From Bacteroidia bacterium (GTDB lineage Bacteria; Bacteroidota; Bacteroidia; SpSt-205): a stretch of DNA of 46,208 bases. A model generated the notes under the pieces. The model saw only the letters and a list, made by a program, of their open reading frames with translations, did no database searches and had not been told where the DNA came from. Position 1 is the first letter of the stretch; every line of letters starts with the position of its first letter. The stretch spans positions 6,947 to 53,154 of the forward strand of contig JANZYW010000007.1 in the NCBI GenBank assembly GCA_026413325.1. The letters are read 5' to 3'. This document shows, piece by piece, positions 25,604 to 33,459 of the stretch. The position numbers and the translations under genes were made by a program.

Positions 25604-26214
25604 AGAGCATTCACTTTGTCTTTGCTTACTCGTCTCTACTTATCCTCCTTTCAGCATGCGCAGCCTCAGACCCTACTGATACGGGGGTAGAGTATGCGCC
25701 GCAGATGTACCACTCTATTCCACTGGATCCCTATTCCCAGCTGGACTATCACAAGTATACTCCTGATGGCAAGCATCTCATCGAGCCTGTGGCAGGTACC
25801 ATCCCCCGTGGTAAAGTATCCTACCTCTATCCTTTTCCTAATACCAACGAAGGGTATGAGGAAGCAGGCAAAAAGCTTACAAATCCTCTTCCTGCTACCC
25901 CTGAAAACCTGGCAGAGGGGAAAAGACTCTATGAACTCTACTGTATACACTGTCACGGAGAGAAAGGAGATGGGCAAGGCTCTATTGTACAAGCGGGCAA
26001 GTTTCCTCCCCCTCCTTCTTACTACGGTCCACAGCTAAAAGATCTACCCGAAGGGAAAATGTTTCATAGCATCACCTATGGCAAAAATCTGATGGGGTCT
26101 CACGCTTCGCAACTCTCCCCAGAAGAACGCTGGAAAGTCATTTTGTATGTAAAAGAGCTCCGGGCTCAAGGATTGGCGAGTGGAACATCCGATATGAAAT
26201 CTGAAAAGAAGTAA
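25600..26214 (+). CDS. actE: Alternative complex III subunit ActE (monoheme cytochrome c lipoprotein)
   Basis: 204 residues. A lipoprotein signal ends LILLSACAAS, so it should be lipid-anchored in the periplasm. One heme motif, CIHCH, sits in YELYCIHCHGEKGDGQG, and a likely distal methionine lies in GKNLMGSHASQLSPEE. It is the monoheme subunit of the complex. The ATG overlaps the actD stop (ATGA), so translation is coupled. With the extra heme domain on ActA, this complex has two class I-type heme domains. Confidence 0.93.
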   Translation: MKSIHFVFAYSSLLILLSACAASDPTDTGVEYAPQMYHSIPLDPYSQLDYHKYTPDGKHLIEPVAGTIPRGKVSYLYPFPNTNEGYEEAGKKLTNPLPATPENLAEGKRLYELYCIHCHGEKGDGQGSIVQAGKFPPPPSYYGPQLKDLPEGKMFHSITYGKNLMGSHASQLSPEERWKVILYVKELRAQGLASGTSDMKSEKK

Positions 26215-26218
26215 TTCT

Positions 26219-27493
26219 ATGGCACACGCTCAGCATACATCGTCTGTGAATTGGCAGGAGAAATTTATAGTTCCCCCAACCATACGGAAGGCATTGCTCG
26301 TATTTTTGATAGGGGGACTGTCGCTTATAGGGATCGGCCTTGTACAGCTTCTTCTTGGTGGGCATCATGCGGACTCAGGGGGACATCATGCAGCTCCTTG
26401 GCTCAGTCGTCTCGCCGCAAATGCGCTCATCACCAGTATGTACCTTTTAGGCATCAGTATTTTGTCGTTGTTTTTTATGGCTGTGGGATATGCTGCGAAT
26501 GCTGGCTGGTATGTAATGCTCCAGCGGATTCCGCAGGCTTTCACTCACTTCTTACCAATAGGGGCTGTCTTACTTGCTCTCGTTACGATAGGCTTCTCGG
26601 GTGTTTTGTATGAATGGACGCATGCGGACGTCGTCGCAAAGGATGCTATCCTTCAACACAAAAAGGGCTATCTCAATATCCCATTTTTTGTAGGACGGTT
26701 GGTAGTCATTTTGGGAGGTTGGCTCCTTTTCTGGCGAGGTTTTGTGCGAAACTGGGAAAAGCTGGATGAAACGGGGGAGATCAGATCTTTTCATACCCTT
26801 CGCCGGCTCGCAGCGGGTTTCATAGTCTTCTTTGCCCTGAGCTGGTCTGTGGCCAGCTGGGACTGGTTGATGAGCACTTCTCCTCACTGGTTCAGTACTA
26901 TGTTTGCTGTCTACAACTTTGCGAATCTTTGGATAACGACTCTCTGCCTCATTACCCTGAGTGCTGTCTTTCTCAAGTTTCACGGATATCTTACAGGGGT
27001 GAACGACAGTCATATACATGACTTAGGCAAGTTTGTATTTGCCTTCAGCATTTTCTGGACGTACATCTTCTATGGTCAGTTTATGCTCATCTGGTATGCG
27101 AATATCCCTGAGGAGACCTTCTGGTTTTATGAGCGCATTCGGGCCCATGTGAACCCGCAGTATGTCCCTATATTTTATCTGACGCTAGTCCTGAACTTCC
27201 TTTTGCCTTTGATTGGTCTCATGAGTGCCAGCATTAAACGGAGCAAGATATGGCTTGCCATCGTAACCACGATCCTGTTGTTTACCCATTGGCTGGATAC
27301 ATTCATGGTAGTGATGCCGTCGGTTGCAGGCGGGGCCGGCGGATTAGGTTTTATGGAAGTCGGATTCTTCTTAACGGGGCTCTCGGCATTCTTATGGCTT
27401 GCTGCGAATCGACTCTCTAAAGCTCCTGTACTCCTTCCTCGGCATCATCCCTACTTGGAAGAGAGTGTGCATCATAGTTACGAACCCATGTAA
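26219..27493 (+). CDS. actF: Alternative complex III subunit ActF
   Basis: 424 residues with about ten membrane segments (ALLVFLIGGLSLIGIGLVQLL, VVILGGWLLFWRGFV, IWLAIVTTILLFTHWLD). ActF is a paralogue of ActC in the membrane core. A histidine-rich stretch LLGGHHADSGGHHAAPW follows the first segment. The start ATG is 4 bases after the actE stop. It is the last subunit gene; no caa3 or other oxidase genes follow in the window, although ACIII is often encoded next to one. Confidence 0.93.
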   Translation: MAHAQHTSSVNWQEKFIVPPTIRKALLVFLIGGLSLIGIGLVQLLLGGHHADSGGHHAAPWLSRLAANALITSMYLLGISILSLFFMAVGYAANAGWYVMLQRIPQAFTHFLPIGAVLLALVTIGFSGVLYEWTHADVVAKDAILQHKKGYLNIPFFVGRLVVILGGWLLFWRGFVRNWEKLDETGEIRSFHTLRRLAAGFIVFFALSWSVASWDWLMSTSPHWFSTMFAVYNFANLWITTLCLITLSAVFLKFHGYLTGVNDSHIHDLGKFVFAFSIFWTYIFYGQFMLIWYANIPEETFWFYERIRAHVNPQYVPIFYLTLVLNFLLPLIGLMSASIKRSKIWLAIVTTILLFTHWLDTFMVVMPSVAGGAGGLGFMEVGFFLTGLSAFLWLAANRLSKAPVLLPRHHPYLEESVHHSYEPM

Positions 27494-27501
27494 AAAACTA
27501 T

Positions 27502-27509
27502 TACCTTTG
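27502..27509 (+). promoter_or_regulatory. TAnnTTTG -7 promoter element (80-residue protein)
   Basis: TACCTTTG lies in the 25-base gap after actF, ending 9 bases before the ATG at 27519. It suggests the small gene has its own transcript. Confidence 0.5.
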
Positions 27510-27518
27510 TGTCAGTTT

Positions 27519-27761
27519 ATGGCGATGCCTAAGATCGAACCCATGGAGATGGAAGCACAGATTCGTCATGTGCGTCGAGTGCTTACACTGGAGCTGAATC
27601 GGTTTAAAGTCACGGGAAAGGCTTCTCTGACAGAGATGGAGATTGTCCGGGCTTTAGACACTCTTCGGTATTTTGAAAGAAAGGGGATTCGTAACTTAGA
27701 CTATGTAGATTTAGCTCGGTTTCAGCGTATTCTGCTGCGGCTTCCCGCTTCCGAAAACTAA
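27519..27761 (+). CDS. Small helical protein of unknown function
   Basis: 80 residues from ATG 27519, or 78 from ATG 27525. The ORF track start at 27399 lies inside actF and upstream of the promoter. The protein is charged and mostly helical, with heptad-like spacing (EAQIRHVRRVLTLELNRF, EMEIVRALDTLRYFERKG). There are no cysteines, no signal peptide and no membrane segment. I do not recognise a family. It lies between the act operon and the SGNH/MBOAT genes, with a promoter just upstream, so it need not belong to either. Codon use looks like that of its neighbours. Confidence 0.55.
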   Translation: MAMPKIEPMEMEAQIRHVRRVLTLELNRFKVTGKASLTEMEIVRALDTLRYFERKGIRNLDYVDLARFQRILLRLPASEN

Positions 27762-27772
27762 TATCTTCTCAC

Positions 27773-27780
27773 TCTATTTG
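27773..27780 (+). promoter_or_regulatory. Degenerate TAnnTTTG-like element (SGNH gene)
   Basis: TCTATTTG ends 5 bases before the TTG start at 27786. It differs from the consensus at the second base, so the call rests mostly on position. Confidence 0.35.
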
Positions 27781-27785
27781 AGTTT

Positions 27786-28616
27786 TTGCGCTTGACTGTG
27801 CAGTCAGCGTCAGCTGCCTATTGGGGTCACTGGCTGCTCATAGCCAGTGGCCTCCTTTTATTTGTGGGCCTGTCTTTTTATCTCCCTCCTGGCTGGGAGC
27901 GTTTAGAACTTCCTCAGGAAGCGGATACCCTTCCGGCTCCGCGATGGGAAGGCCCTCCTCTGTTAGCTCGGGTTCCGCGCCCTCTCAGATCTCTCTCCCA
28001 GAAAGTCTTTCCGTCTGGTTTGGACTCGTTATCGCCTCCTGGGCAAGATGCGCCAGAGCGCATCCTCCTGATAGGAGATTCTATGATAGAATGGTTTCGG
28101 CTTCGTCTCGCTCGTTGGTGTCGAGAGGCGGGTTATGCTCTCTACACCGTCATATGGCCCAGTTCGAACCTGGTTTGGTGGGGAAGCAGTGATACCCTGA
28201 CAAGCTTCATTCGTCGTTTTAATCCAACCTATGTTCTCATTTGTGTAGGATCGAATGAACTTTTCATACCCGCTATTCATAAACGGAGGCCTTATTTGAG
28301 ACGGATACTGACCCAAGTAGAGCCTTTGCCGTATGTATGGATCGGCCCTCCCAACTGGAAGGAGGATACGGGTATAAATGATCTCATCCGAGATATAGTG
28401 GGCCCTGATCGTTTTTACGAATCTCGCCATCTTATTCTGGAGAGGCTTTCAGATGGAGCGCATCCAGTGCCATCTGCTGCGTATAGATGGGCGGATAGTG
28501 TGGTTATTTTCCTAAGGGATTCTGCTCTTTTTCCACTTTCTTTTGCGGGTACTTTATCCTCCGATAGGATAGCTCGTCCTCACTACACAGTACTTTTGGA
28601 GCCGCATGGGCCTTGA
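27786..28616 (+). CDS. Membrane-anchored SGNH/GDSL-family hydrolase
   Basis: 276 residues from a TTG start; a later in-frame GTG is possible. One N-terminal membrane segment (LLIASGLLLFVGLSFYL) anchors it facing the periplasm. The SGNH blocks are visible: ILLIGDSMIEWF (catalytic Ser), LICVGSNELF (Asn) and LSDGAHPVPSA (Asp and His). Such proteins are paired with MBOAT acyltransferases and move or remove acyl groups on cell-surface polysaccharides, as AlgJ/AlgX do beside AlgI. The next gene is indeed an MBOAT protein overlapping it by 11 bases. The acceptor polysaccharide is unknown. Confidence 0.8.
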   Translation: MRLTVQSASAAYWGHWLLIASGLLLFVGLSFYLPPGWERLELPQEADTLPAPRWEGPPLLARVPRPLRSLSQKVFPSGLDSLSPPGQDAPERILLIGDSMIEWFRLRLARWCREAGYALYTVIWPSSNLVWWGSSDTLTSFIRRFNPTYVLICVGSNELFIPAIHKRRPYLRRILTQVEPLPYVWIGPPNWKEDTGINDLIRDIVGPDRFYESRHLILERLSDGAHPVPSAAYRWADSVVIFLRDSALFPLSFAGTLSSDRIARPHYTVLLEPHGP

Positions 28617-30066
28617 TTGGACTGAGCTGCTTCGTCAGCTATTTTTATACGACCCAAGTAGTCCGATGGTATTCCCAACGGGGGTATTTTGGGTTTGGTG
28701 TATCGTGGTTTTGGGTTTATATGGACTCATGGTCCATGTGCGGCGAGAAAAGTGGGGGCTTTTATGGCTGTTAGCTTTTTCTATGTTTTTTTACTATAAG
28801 TCTGTAGGTGTTTTTGTGTGGCTTTTCGCTGTGACTTTGGTAGGGGAATATGTACTGGTGCGATGGATGGTTGCCTTTCCTCGAACGGCTCGCTTGGCAC
28901 TCATTTTAGCGATCTTGGTTCCACTTTTATTTCTATGCTATTTTAAGTACACAGGTTTTTTGATACAAAACTTTGAGCTTATTACTGGCAAAAACCTTGA
29001 AGTATCGGATATTTTTCTCCCTGCTGGCATATCTTTTTACACTTTTCAGATGATTAGTTATGCAATAGATGTGCGGAGGGGACATATTTCTGCTGGATCT
29101 TTCTGGGAGTATGCCTTATACATAGCCTATTTTCCGCAGCTGGTGGCGGGACCTATTGTACGGGCTGGTCACTTTCTTCCCCAGCTTTCCCAGCCTATCC
29201 GAGACGCAGAATGGATAGGGCGCGGGTTCTGGTTGGTACTTCAAGGATTGGTTAAGAAAGTAGTTTTTGCAGATTATATTGCTCAATACAACAGCTTAGT
29301 GTTTGCTAATCCAACTGGCTACTCCAGTTTTGAGAATATCATGGCCATATACGGGTTTGGGCTTCAGATATTTTATGATTTTTCTGGGTATAGTGATGTG
29401 GCTATAGGTTTAGGGCGGATGATGGGCTTTGACTTGGGGGTTAACTTCGCTAAGCCGTATCTTTCTACCAGTATCACAGAGTTTTGGCGGCGATGGCATA
29501 TCAGTTTGTCGACCTGGCTGCGTGATTATCTTTACATACCATTGGGGGGAAATCGTCGAGGAGCTTTTCGGACCTATATAAATCTTTTATTGACCATGTT
29601 GATCGGAGGCTTGTGGCATGGGGCCTCCTGGCGTTTTGTGGTGTGGGGAGGGGCTCATGGAGTTGCATTAGCGGTGCATCGGGCTTTATTTGGGAGAGAG
29701 GAAGGGGCTAAACCTTGGTGGCGGCGATGGATGGGCTGGTTCCTTACCTTTCACTTAGTGCTGATTTTATGGGTATTTTTCCGGGCGGCAGATTTTTCTA
29801 CTGCCGTCGCTGTGCTGCAGCGGGCCTGTACGCAGGTAGATTTCCGGTATGTAGAGCCTTTCTTGCATGCTCGACCGCTTTTTGTGGTTCTTCTTCTCGG
29901 GGGATATCTTTTGCATGCGGTACCGATGGAACGGGTAGCGTGGATAGAAAGTAGTTTTGCTCGAAGCCCTTGGATACTCAAGGCGGTCGTGTTTTTCGGG
30001 GTTATACAGCTTATATTAGAGATGCGTCAGTCATATGTCCAGCCGTTCTTGTATTTTCAGTTTTAG
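28606..30066 (+). CDS. MBOAT O-acyltransferase (AlgI/DltB-like)
   Basis: 486 residues with about ten or more membrane segments. Family signatures are intact: FLPAGISFYTFQMISY, ISLSTWLRDYLYIPLGGNR and the catalytic His in GGLWHGASWRFVVWGG. These enzymes carry acetyl or other acyl groups across the membrane onto extracellular polysaccharides. It is translated just after, and overlapping, the SGNH hydrolase gene, so the two likely form one O-acylation system. The downstream adaptor gene begins inside its last 32 bases. The local sequence is somewhat richer in A+T than the act operon. Confidence 0.92.
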   Translation: MGLDWTELLRQLFLYDPSSPMVFPTGVFWVWCIVVLGLYGLMVHVRREKWGLLWLLAFSMFFYYKSVGVFVWLFAVTLVGEYVLVRWMVAFPRTARLALILAILVPLLFLCYFKYTGFLIQNFELITGKNLEVSDIFLPAGISFYTFQMISYAIDVRRGHISAGSFWEYALYIAYFPQLVAGPIVRAGHFLPQLSQPIRDAEWIGRGFWLVLQGLVKKVVFADYIAQYNSLVFANPTGYSSFENIMAIYGFGLQIFYDFSGYSDVAIGLGRMMGFDLGVNFAKPYLSTSITEFWRRWHISLSTWLRDYLYIPLGGNRRGAFRTYINLLLTMLIGGLWHGASWRFVVWGGAHGVALAVHRALFGREEGAKPWWRRWMGWFLTFHLVLILWVFFRAADFSTAVAVLQRACTQVDFRYVEPFLHARPLFVVLLLGGYLLHAVPMERVAWIESSFARSPWILKAVVFFGVIQLILEMRQSYVQPFLYFQF

Positions 30067-31150
30067 TATTCTCTGGTTTGGAATAAGCTGCCATTCATCT
30101 TCTGCAGAGAGGGAAGGAGAGGGGGAGAGGCTTCGGTTGACCGAGGTTCAGCAGCAGGGTATCGACTTGGCTGTCGCTCCTTTGCAGCAGGACTCTATAT
30201 GGGAGGAGGTACGTCTCGTGGGCCGTACGGTGGTTTTGGCTCATGCGCAAGGAAGGGTGCACAGCCGGGTAGAGGGAACGGTGGAGGGGATCCGGGTACG
30301 GGAAGGGCAGTACGTTCAAGCGGGGGAAGAGCTTTTTCAAGTGTATAGTGGGACTGTGGTAACCCTCCAGCGAGAATACATGGATGCTTATCAAAGAAGC
30401 AAAGCGGCTCAGTCTAAGCTAATCCAGCAAGAAAGTCTTGCTTCCTCTCGCTTGGCTTCCAGTACTGAAGTGGCGCAAGTGCGAGCAGAGCGCCTTCAGG
30501 CAGAAGCACAACTGAGAGCTATTCTAAGCCAGCTCCAGCTGATAGGTATCACACCCGATACCAGTGGAAATATACGTTTGGTCTCCGTGCGAGCCCCTCT
30601 TTCTGGCTATGTCACGCGTGTGGGGGTAGCGATCGGAGAGTATATCCGTCCCGAGAGGGAGTTAGCTCGTATCGTCAACCCCACGGATTTACATGCGGAT
30701 CTGTATCTCTCTGAGCGGGAAGCAGGCTGGATTCGGCCCCGCATGAAAGTGAAACTGCGTTTTCCTGCCCTACCTGAGCTAGGGGAGTTTTTCTCTCAAG
30801 TCGAATACGTGGCTCAAGTAGAAGATAGCATGGGGGTGCATCTCGTTGCGCACGTTCGGCTGCCGACTTTGTCTTATCCGGTTTTTTCGGGTATTCCTAT
30901 TGAGGGGCGCCTCTCTCATTACAAGGGACAATTCTATCGGGTTCCTCTCACTGCTCTGGCTTATAGAGGACGACAAACCTACCTTTTTGTGCAGGAGAGG
31001 ACAGGAGAATATGTTCCCTTACCTGTACGCGCTACCCTCATGGATACGGTCGCTTTGGTTGAAGGACACAACTTACGAGTGGGAATGCCTGTCGTAGTTC
31101 GGGGAAGCGCTTTTTTAGCTTCTCAGCTTTGGCAGATTGGACAAGAATAG
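30035..31150 (+). CDS. RND-type efflux periplasmic adaptor lipoprotein (CusB/HlyD-like)
   Basis: 371 residues. The N-terminus (CIFSFSILWFGISCHSS) is a lipoprotein signal. A barrel-sandwich/lipoyl half appears in GTVEGIRVREGQYVQAGEEL, then a helical hairpin, the second half in VRAPLSGYVTRVGVAIGEYI, and beta-barrel domains. This layout is that of adaptors linking an RND pump to an outer-membrane channel, most like the heavy-metal (CusB) branch. The start overlaps the MBOAT gene by 32 bases. No RND transporter or TolC-like gene follows, so its partners must be elsewhere, or it may serve surface polysaccharide export; that last idea is speculation. A TTG slightly downstream is an alternative start. 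Confidence 0.82.
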   Translation: MSSRSCIFSFSILWFGISCHSSSAEREGEGERLRLTEVQQQGIDLAVAPLQQDSIWEEVRLVGRTVVLAHAQGRVHSRVEGTVEGIRVREGQYVQAGEELFQVYSGTVVTLQREYMDAYQRSKAAQSKLIQQESLASSRLASSTEVAQVRAERLQAEAQLRAILSQLQLIGITPDTSGNIRLVSVRAPLSGYVTRVGVAIGEYIRPERELARIVNPTDLHADLYLSEREAGWIRPRMKVKLRFPALPELGEFFSQVEYVAQVEDSMGVHLVAHVRLPTLSYPVFSGIPIEGRLSHYKGQFYRVPLTALAYRGRQTYLFVQERTGEYVPLPVRATLMDTVALVEGHNLRVGMPVVVRGSAFLASQLWQIGQE

Positions 31151-31151
31151 G

Positions 31152-31159
31152 TATTTTTG
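31152..31159 (+). promoter_or_regulatory. TAnnTTTG -7 promoter element (31163 gene)
   Basis: TATTTTTG ends 3 bases before ATG 31163. It covers the TTG used as start in the ORF track, so that TTG is unlikely to be the start. Confidence 0.55.
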
Positions 31160-31162
31160 AAT

Positions 31163-32428
31163 ATGTATCGATTTGCACGGGGAATGAGCCTATGGCTTCT
31201 TTTAGGACTGGGGGATCGGATTTATTCCCAGTACATCTTGTTGCCGATGGATGAGACGCAGACTCAGCATTTGCGCGCGTATGGACTGGTATATGCCCTT
31301 CTAAGTCGAGGGGTGCCGGTAGATTGGCTTCTTAACTATCGAGGGGGGAGCTTTGCTTTTTTGGAAGTAGGGTGGGTTGTATCTGAACTCGAGCGGAGGG
31401 AGATACGATACCAGACCCTTTCTTCAGCGGAATATGGGCAGATTCTGTCGCAAATAGCTCGTCCAGAGGTGAATATGGATGTAGTTCGTTTGGAAAAAGC
31501 CCCTCGGATAGCCGTATATGCCCCCCAATCCTCTGAGCCTTGGGATGATGCAGTACAGCTTGTTTTATTATATGCAGAGATACCCTATGACATTATCTAT
31601 GATGACGAGGTTCTTTCTGGTAAGCTTAGGGAGTATGACTGGCTTCATTTGCATCATGAGGATTTTACAGGGCAGTACGGAAAGTTTTATAGTTTCAAGG
31701 ATAAGGCATGGTACAAAGCGATGGTTCGGGAGCAGACGGCTATCGCCAGTCGGTGGGGTTTCCAACGCGTGGCGGATCTTAAGCTGGCTGTGGTAAAGAA
31801 ACTGCGAGAATGGGTACAGCAGGGGGGGTTTCTCTTTGCCATGTGCTCTGCTACGGATACCTATGACATAGCTTTCGCAGCTGAAGGAACGGACATTGTT
31901 CATGATATTTATGATGGAACTCCGTATGATCCCTTCGCCAATAGTAAACTTCGCTTTGATAATTGTATAGCTTTTCAGAATTTTACCATTCGTTTGAATC
32001 CCTTTGATTATGAGTTTTCCGATATAGATACGGGGGAGCGGCGGAGGACTCTTCGAGAGGATCAGGATTACTTTACTTTACGAGAATTTTCTGCCAAATG
32101 GGATCCTATCCCGACGATGCTTTGTCAAAATCATGTATCCCGGATCAAGGGCTTCTACGGGCAGACGACGGGGTACGAGATGAGCCTTCTTCGTCCGAAT
32201 GTCGTCGTGATGGGGGAGTTCACGCCTTTATCTGAGGCGCGTTATATTCATGGGATTCTGGAGAGGGGCTTCTGGACCTTTTATGGAGGACACGATCCGG
32301 AAGATTATCAGCATTTTGTAGAGGAGCCTCCTACGGATGTAAGCAAGCATCCTACCTCCCCTGGGTATCGATTGATACTAAATAATGTGCTTTTCCCGGC
32401 TGCTAAACGGAAGAAGATGAAGACTTAG
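31163..32428 (+). CDS. Conserved exported Bacteroidota protein (often labelled 'asparagine synthetase B')
   Basis: 421 residues from ATG 31163, chosen over the TTG at 31157 because the promoter ends just before it. A signal peptide ends near DRIYSQ. The sequence matches a highly conserved Bacteroidota family: YILLPMDETQTQHLRAYG, VDWLLNYRGGSF, DWLHLHHEDFTGQYGKF, FAMCSATDTYDIA and FYGGHDPEDYQHFVEEPP. Databases often call it 'asparagine synthetase B', but I see no asparagine synthetase features, and export argues against that activity. The Cys in AMCSATD and the DWLHLHHEDF stretch recall class I amidotransferase-like folds, which is only a guess. Its stop codon overlaps that of the convergent TPR gene. 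Confidence 0.85.
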   Translation: MYRFARGMSLWLLLGLGDRIYSQYILLPMDETQTQHLRAYGLVYALLSRGVPVDWLLNYRGGSFAFLEVGWVVSELERREIRYQTLSSAEYGQILSQIARPEVNMDVVRLEKAPRIAVYAPQSSEPWDDAVQLVLLYAEIPYDIIYDDEVLSGKLREYDWLHLHHEDFTGQYGKFYSFKDKAWYKAMVREQTAIASRWGFQRVADLKLAVVKKLREWVQQGGFLFAMCSATDTYDIAFAAEGTDIVHDIYDGTPYDPFANSKLRFDNCIAFQNFTIRLNPFDYEFSDIDTGERRRTLREDQDYFTLREFSAKWDPIPTMLCQNHVSRIKGFYGQTTGYEMSLLRPNVVVMGEFTPLSEARYIHGILERGFWTFYGGHDPEDYQHFVEEPPTDVSKHPTSPGYRLILNNVLFPAAKRKKMKT

Positions 32429-33459
32429 TCTTTTTGGGAGGAGATTTCTTTTATGGCTTGTTCTGCTTCTGGGAAGTCTCCTTTCAGATATAAGGCCTTT
32501 TTGTAGGCTTGAAGGGCCTGGAAGGTGTCGCCTTTGGCTTCTAGGAGGCTACCTTTCATGAAGAAGGCTCGTGCGTCTTGGGGATTGAGCTCTGCTGCTC
32601 GTGAGAAATCATCCAGGGCTTTGTCCTGCTTTCCTAATCGGAAGTAGACATATCCTCTATTATAGTAGGCCTGTGCGTAGCTGGGGTGGGCTAATAGCGC
32701 CTGGGAGTAGGCTTGGATGGCTTGGAATCCGTATGTGGCGATGAGTTTTTTAGGTTTTCGTTCTTGGAGGGCTTGCTCTAATTTTCTCAGGTAATAGTTC
32801 CCCAGCTGAAGGTTGAGTAGGGGATGGAATCGATCCTTTGTCCAATAGGGGTCTAAAAACCATTTTTTGGCACTTTCTGGCTGGTTGAAATCGTTGAGAT
32901 AGAGATCATAGAGGAGCGTACGGGCTTTATCGTGGGTAGAGTCTCGTCGGAGGGCTTCTTTCCAGAAGGCTGCGGCTTGCATAAGGTGCCCCTGGCTATG
33001 GGCCCAGAGGCCCAGGGTAGTCCAGATCTCGGGGTTGCTGCTATCGGCCTGAAGAGCTTGAAGGAGATGGCGATGCGCTTCTTTCCAGTTTCGCTGCATT
33101 AGGTAGACCGCTCCGAGTCGGTGGTGCAGCTGGGGAGTGCTCCCTCCCAGCTCTAATGCTCGTTTGTAATGAAACAGCGCTTGTTGATCGTCTCCTTTTG
33201 TGTAGTAATAAAAGCCTTTCAGCTCGTATAGAAAAGGCTGGGTACTGTCTTTTTCTAAGGCTTTTTCCAACAGAGAGAAAGCTTCGCTTGTATCTCCGGC
33301 TTCGAAGGCTCGGATGCTGGAGGAAAGGAAGGATTCCCAGCGTGTTGTGTCGGCTTGGAGGGTGTCATTGGGAGGGGTATTCCCTGTGGGGGGGGTACAC
33401 GATGTCCCCAGCCAGAGGAGTGACAGCGCTGCCACAGTTCGTTTACAGTTGCTTTCCAT
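32425..33459 (-). CDS. TPR-repeat lipoprotein
   Basis: 344 residues from ATG 33459. This start gives a lipoprotein signal (TVAALSLLWLGTSCTPP), whereas the ORF track start at 33528 adds a proline-rich stretch with no role. Several tetratricopeptide repeats follow (AFSLLEKALEKD, ALFHYKRALELGG, YNRGYVYFRLGKQDKALDDF, KGSLLEAKGDTFQALQAYKK), so it is a periplasmic scaffold-type protein. Its first ~205 bases overlap the 3' end of folK in another frame, an unusually long same-strand overlap. It is last in the transketolase-folK operon, although TACCTTCC, a poor -7 match, lies 3 bases before the ATG. Function beyond protein binding is unknown. Confidence 0.8.
   Translation of the reverse strand: MESNCKRTVAALSLLWLGTSCTPPTGNTPPNDTLQADTTRWESFLSSSIRAFEAGDTSEAFSLLEKALEKDSTQPFLYELKGFYYYTKGDDQQALFHYKRALELGGSTPQLHHRLGAVYLMQRNWKEAHRHLLQALQADSSNPEIWTTLGLWAHSQGHLMQAAAFWKEALRRDSTHDKARTLLYDLYLNDFNQPESAKKWFLDPYWTKDRFHPLLNLQLGNYYLRKLEQALQERKPKKLIATYGFQAIQAYSQALLAHPSYAQAYYNRGYVYFRLGKQDKALDDFSRAAELNPQDARAFFMKGSLLEAKGDTFQALQAYKKALYLKGDFPEAEQAIKEISSQKD

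Noticed and set aside
31163-32428. Calling this gene asparagine synthetase B
   Set aside because: The name is a database habit; no glutaminase or synthetase domain is visible and the protein has a signal peptide.
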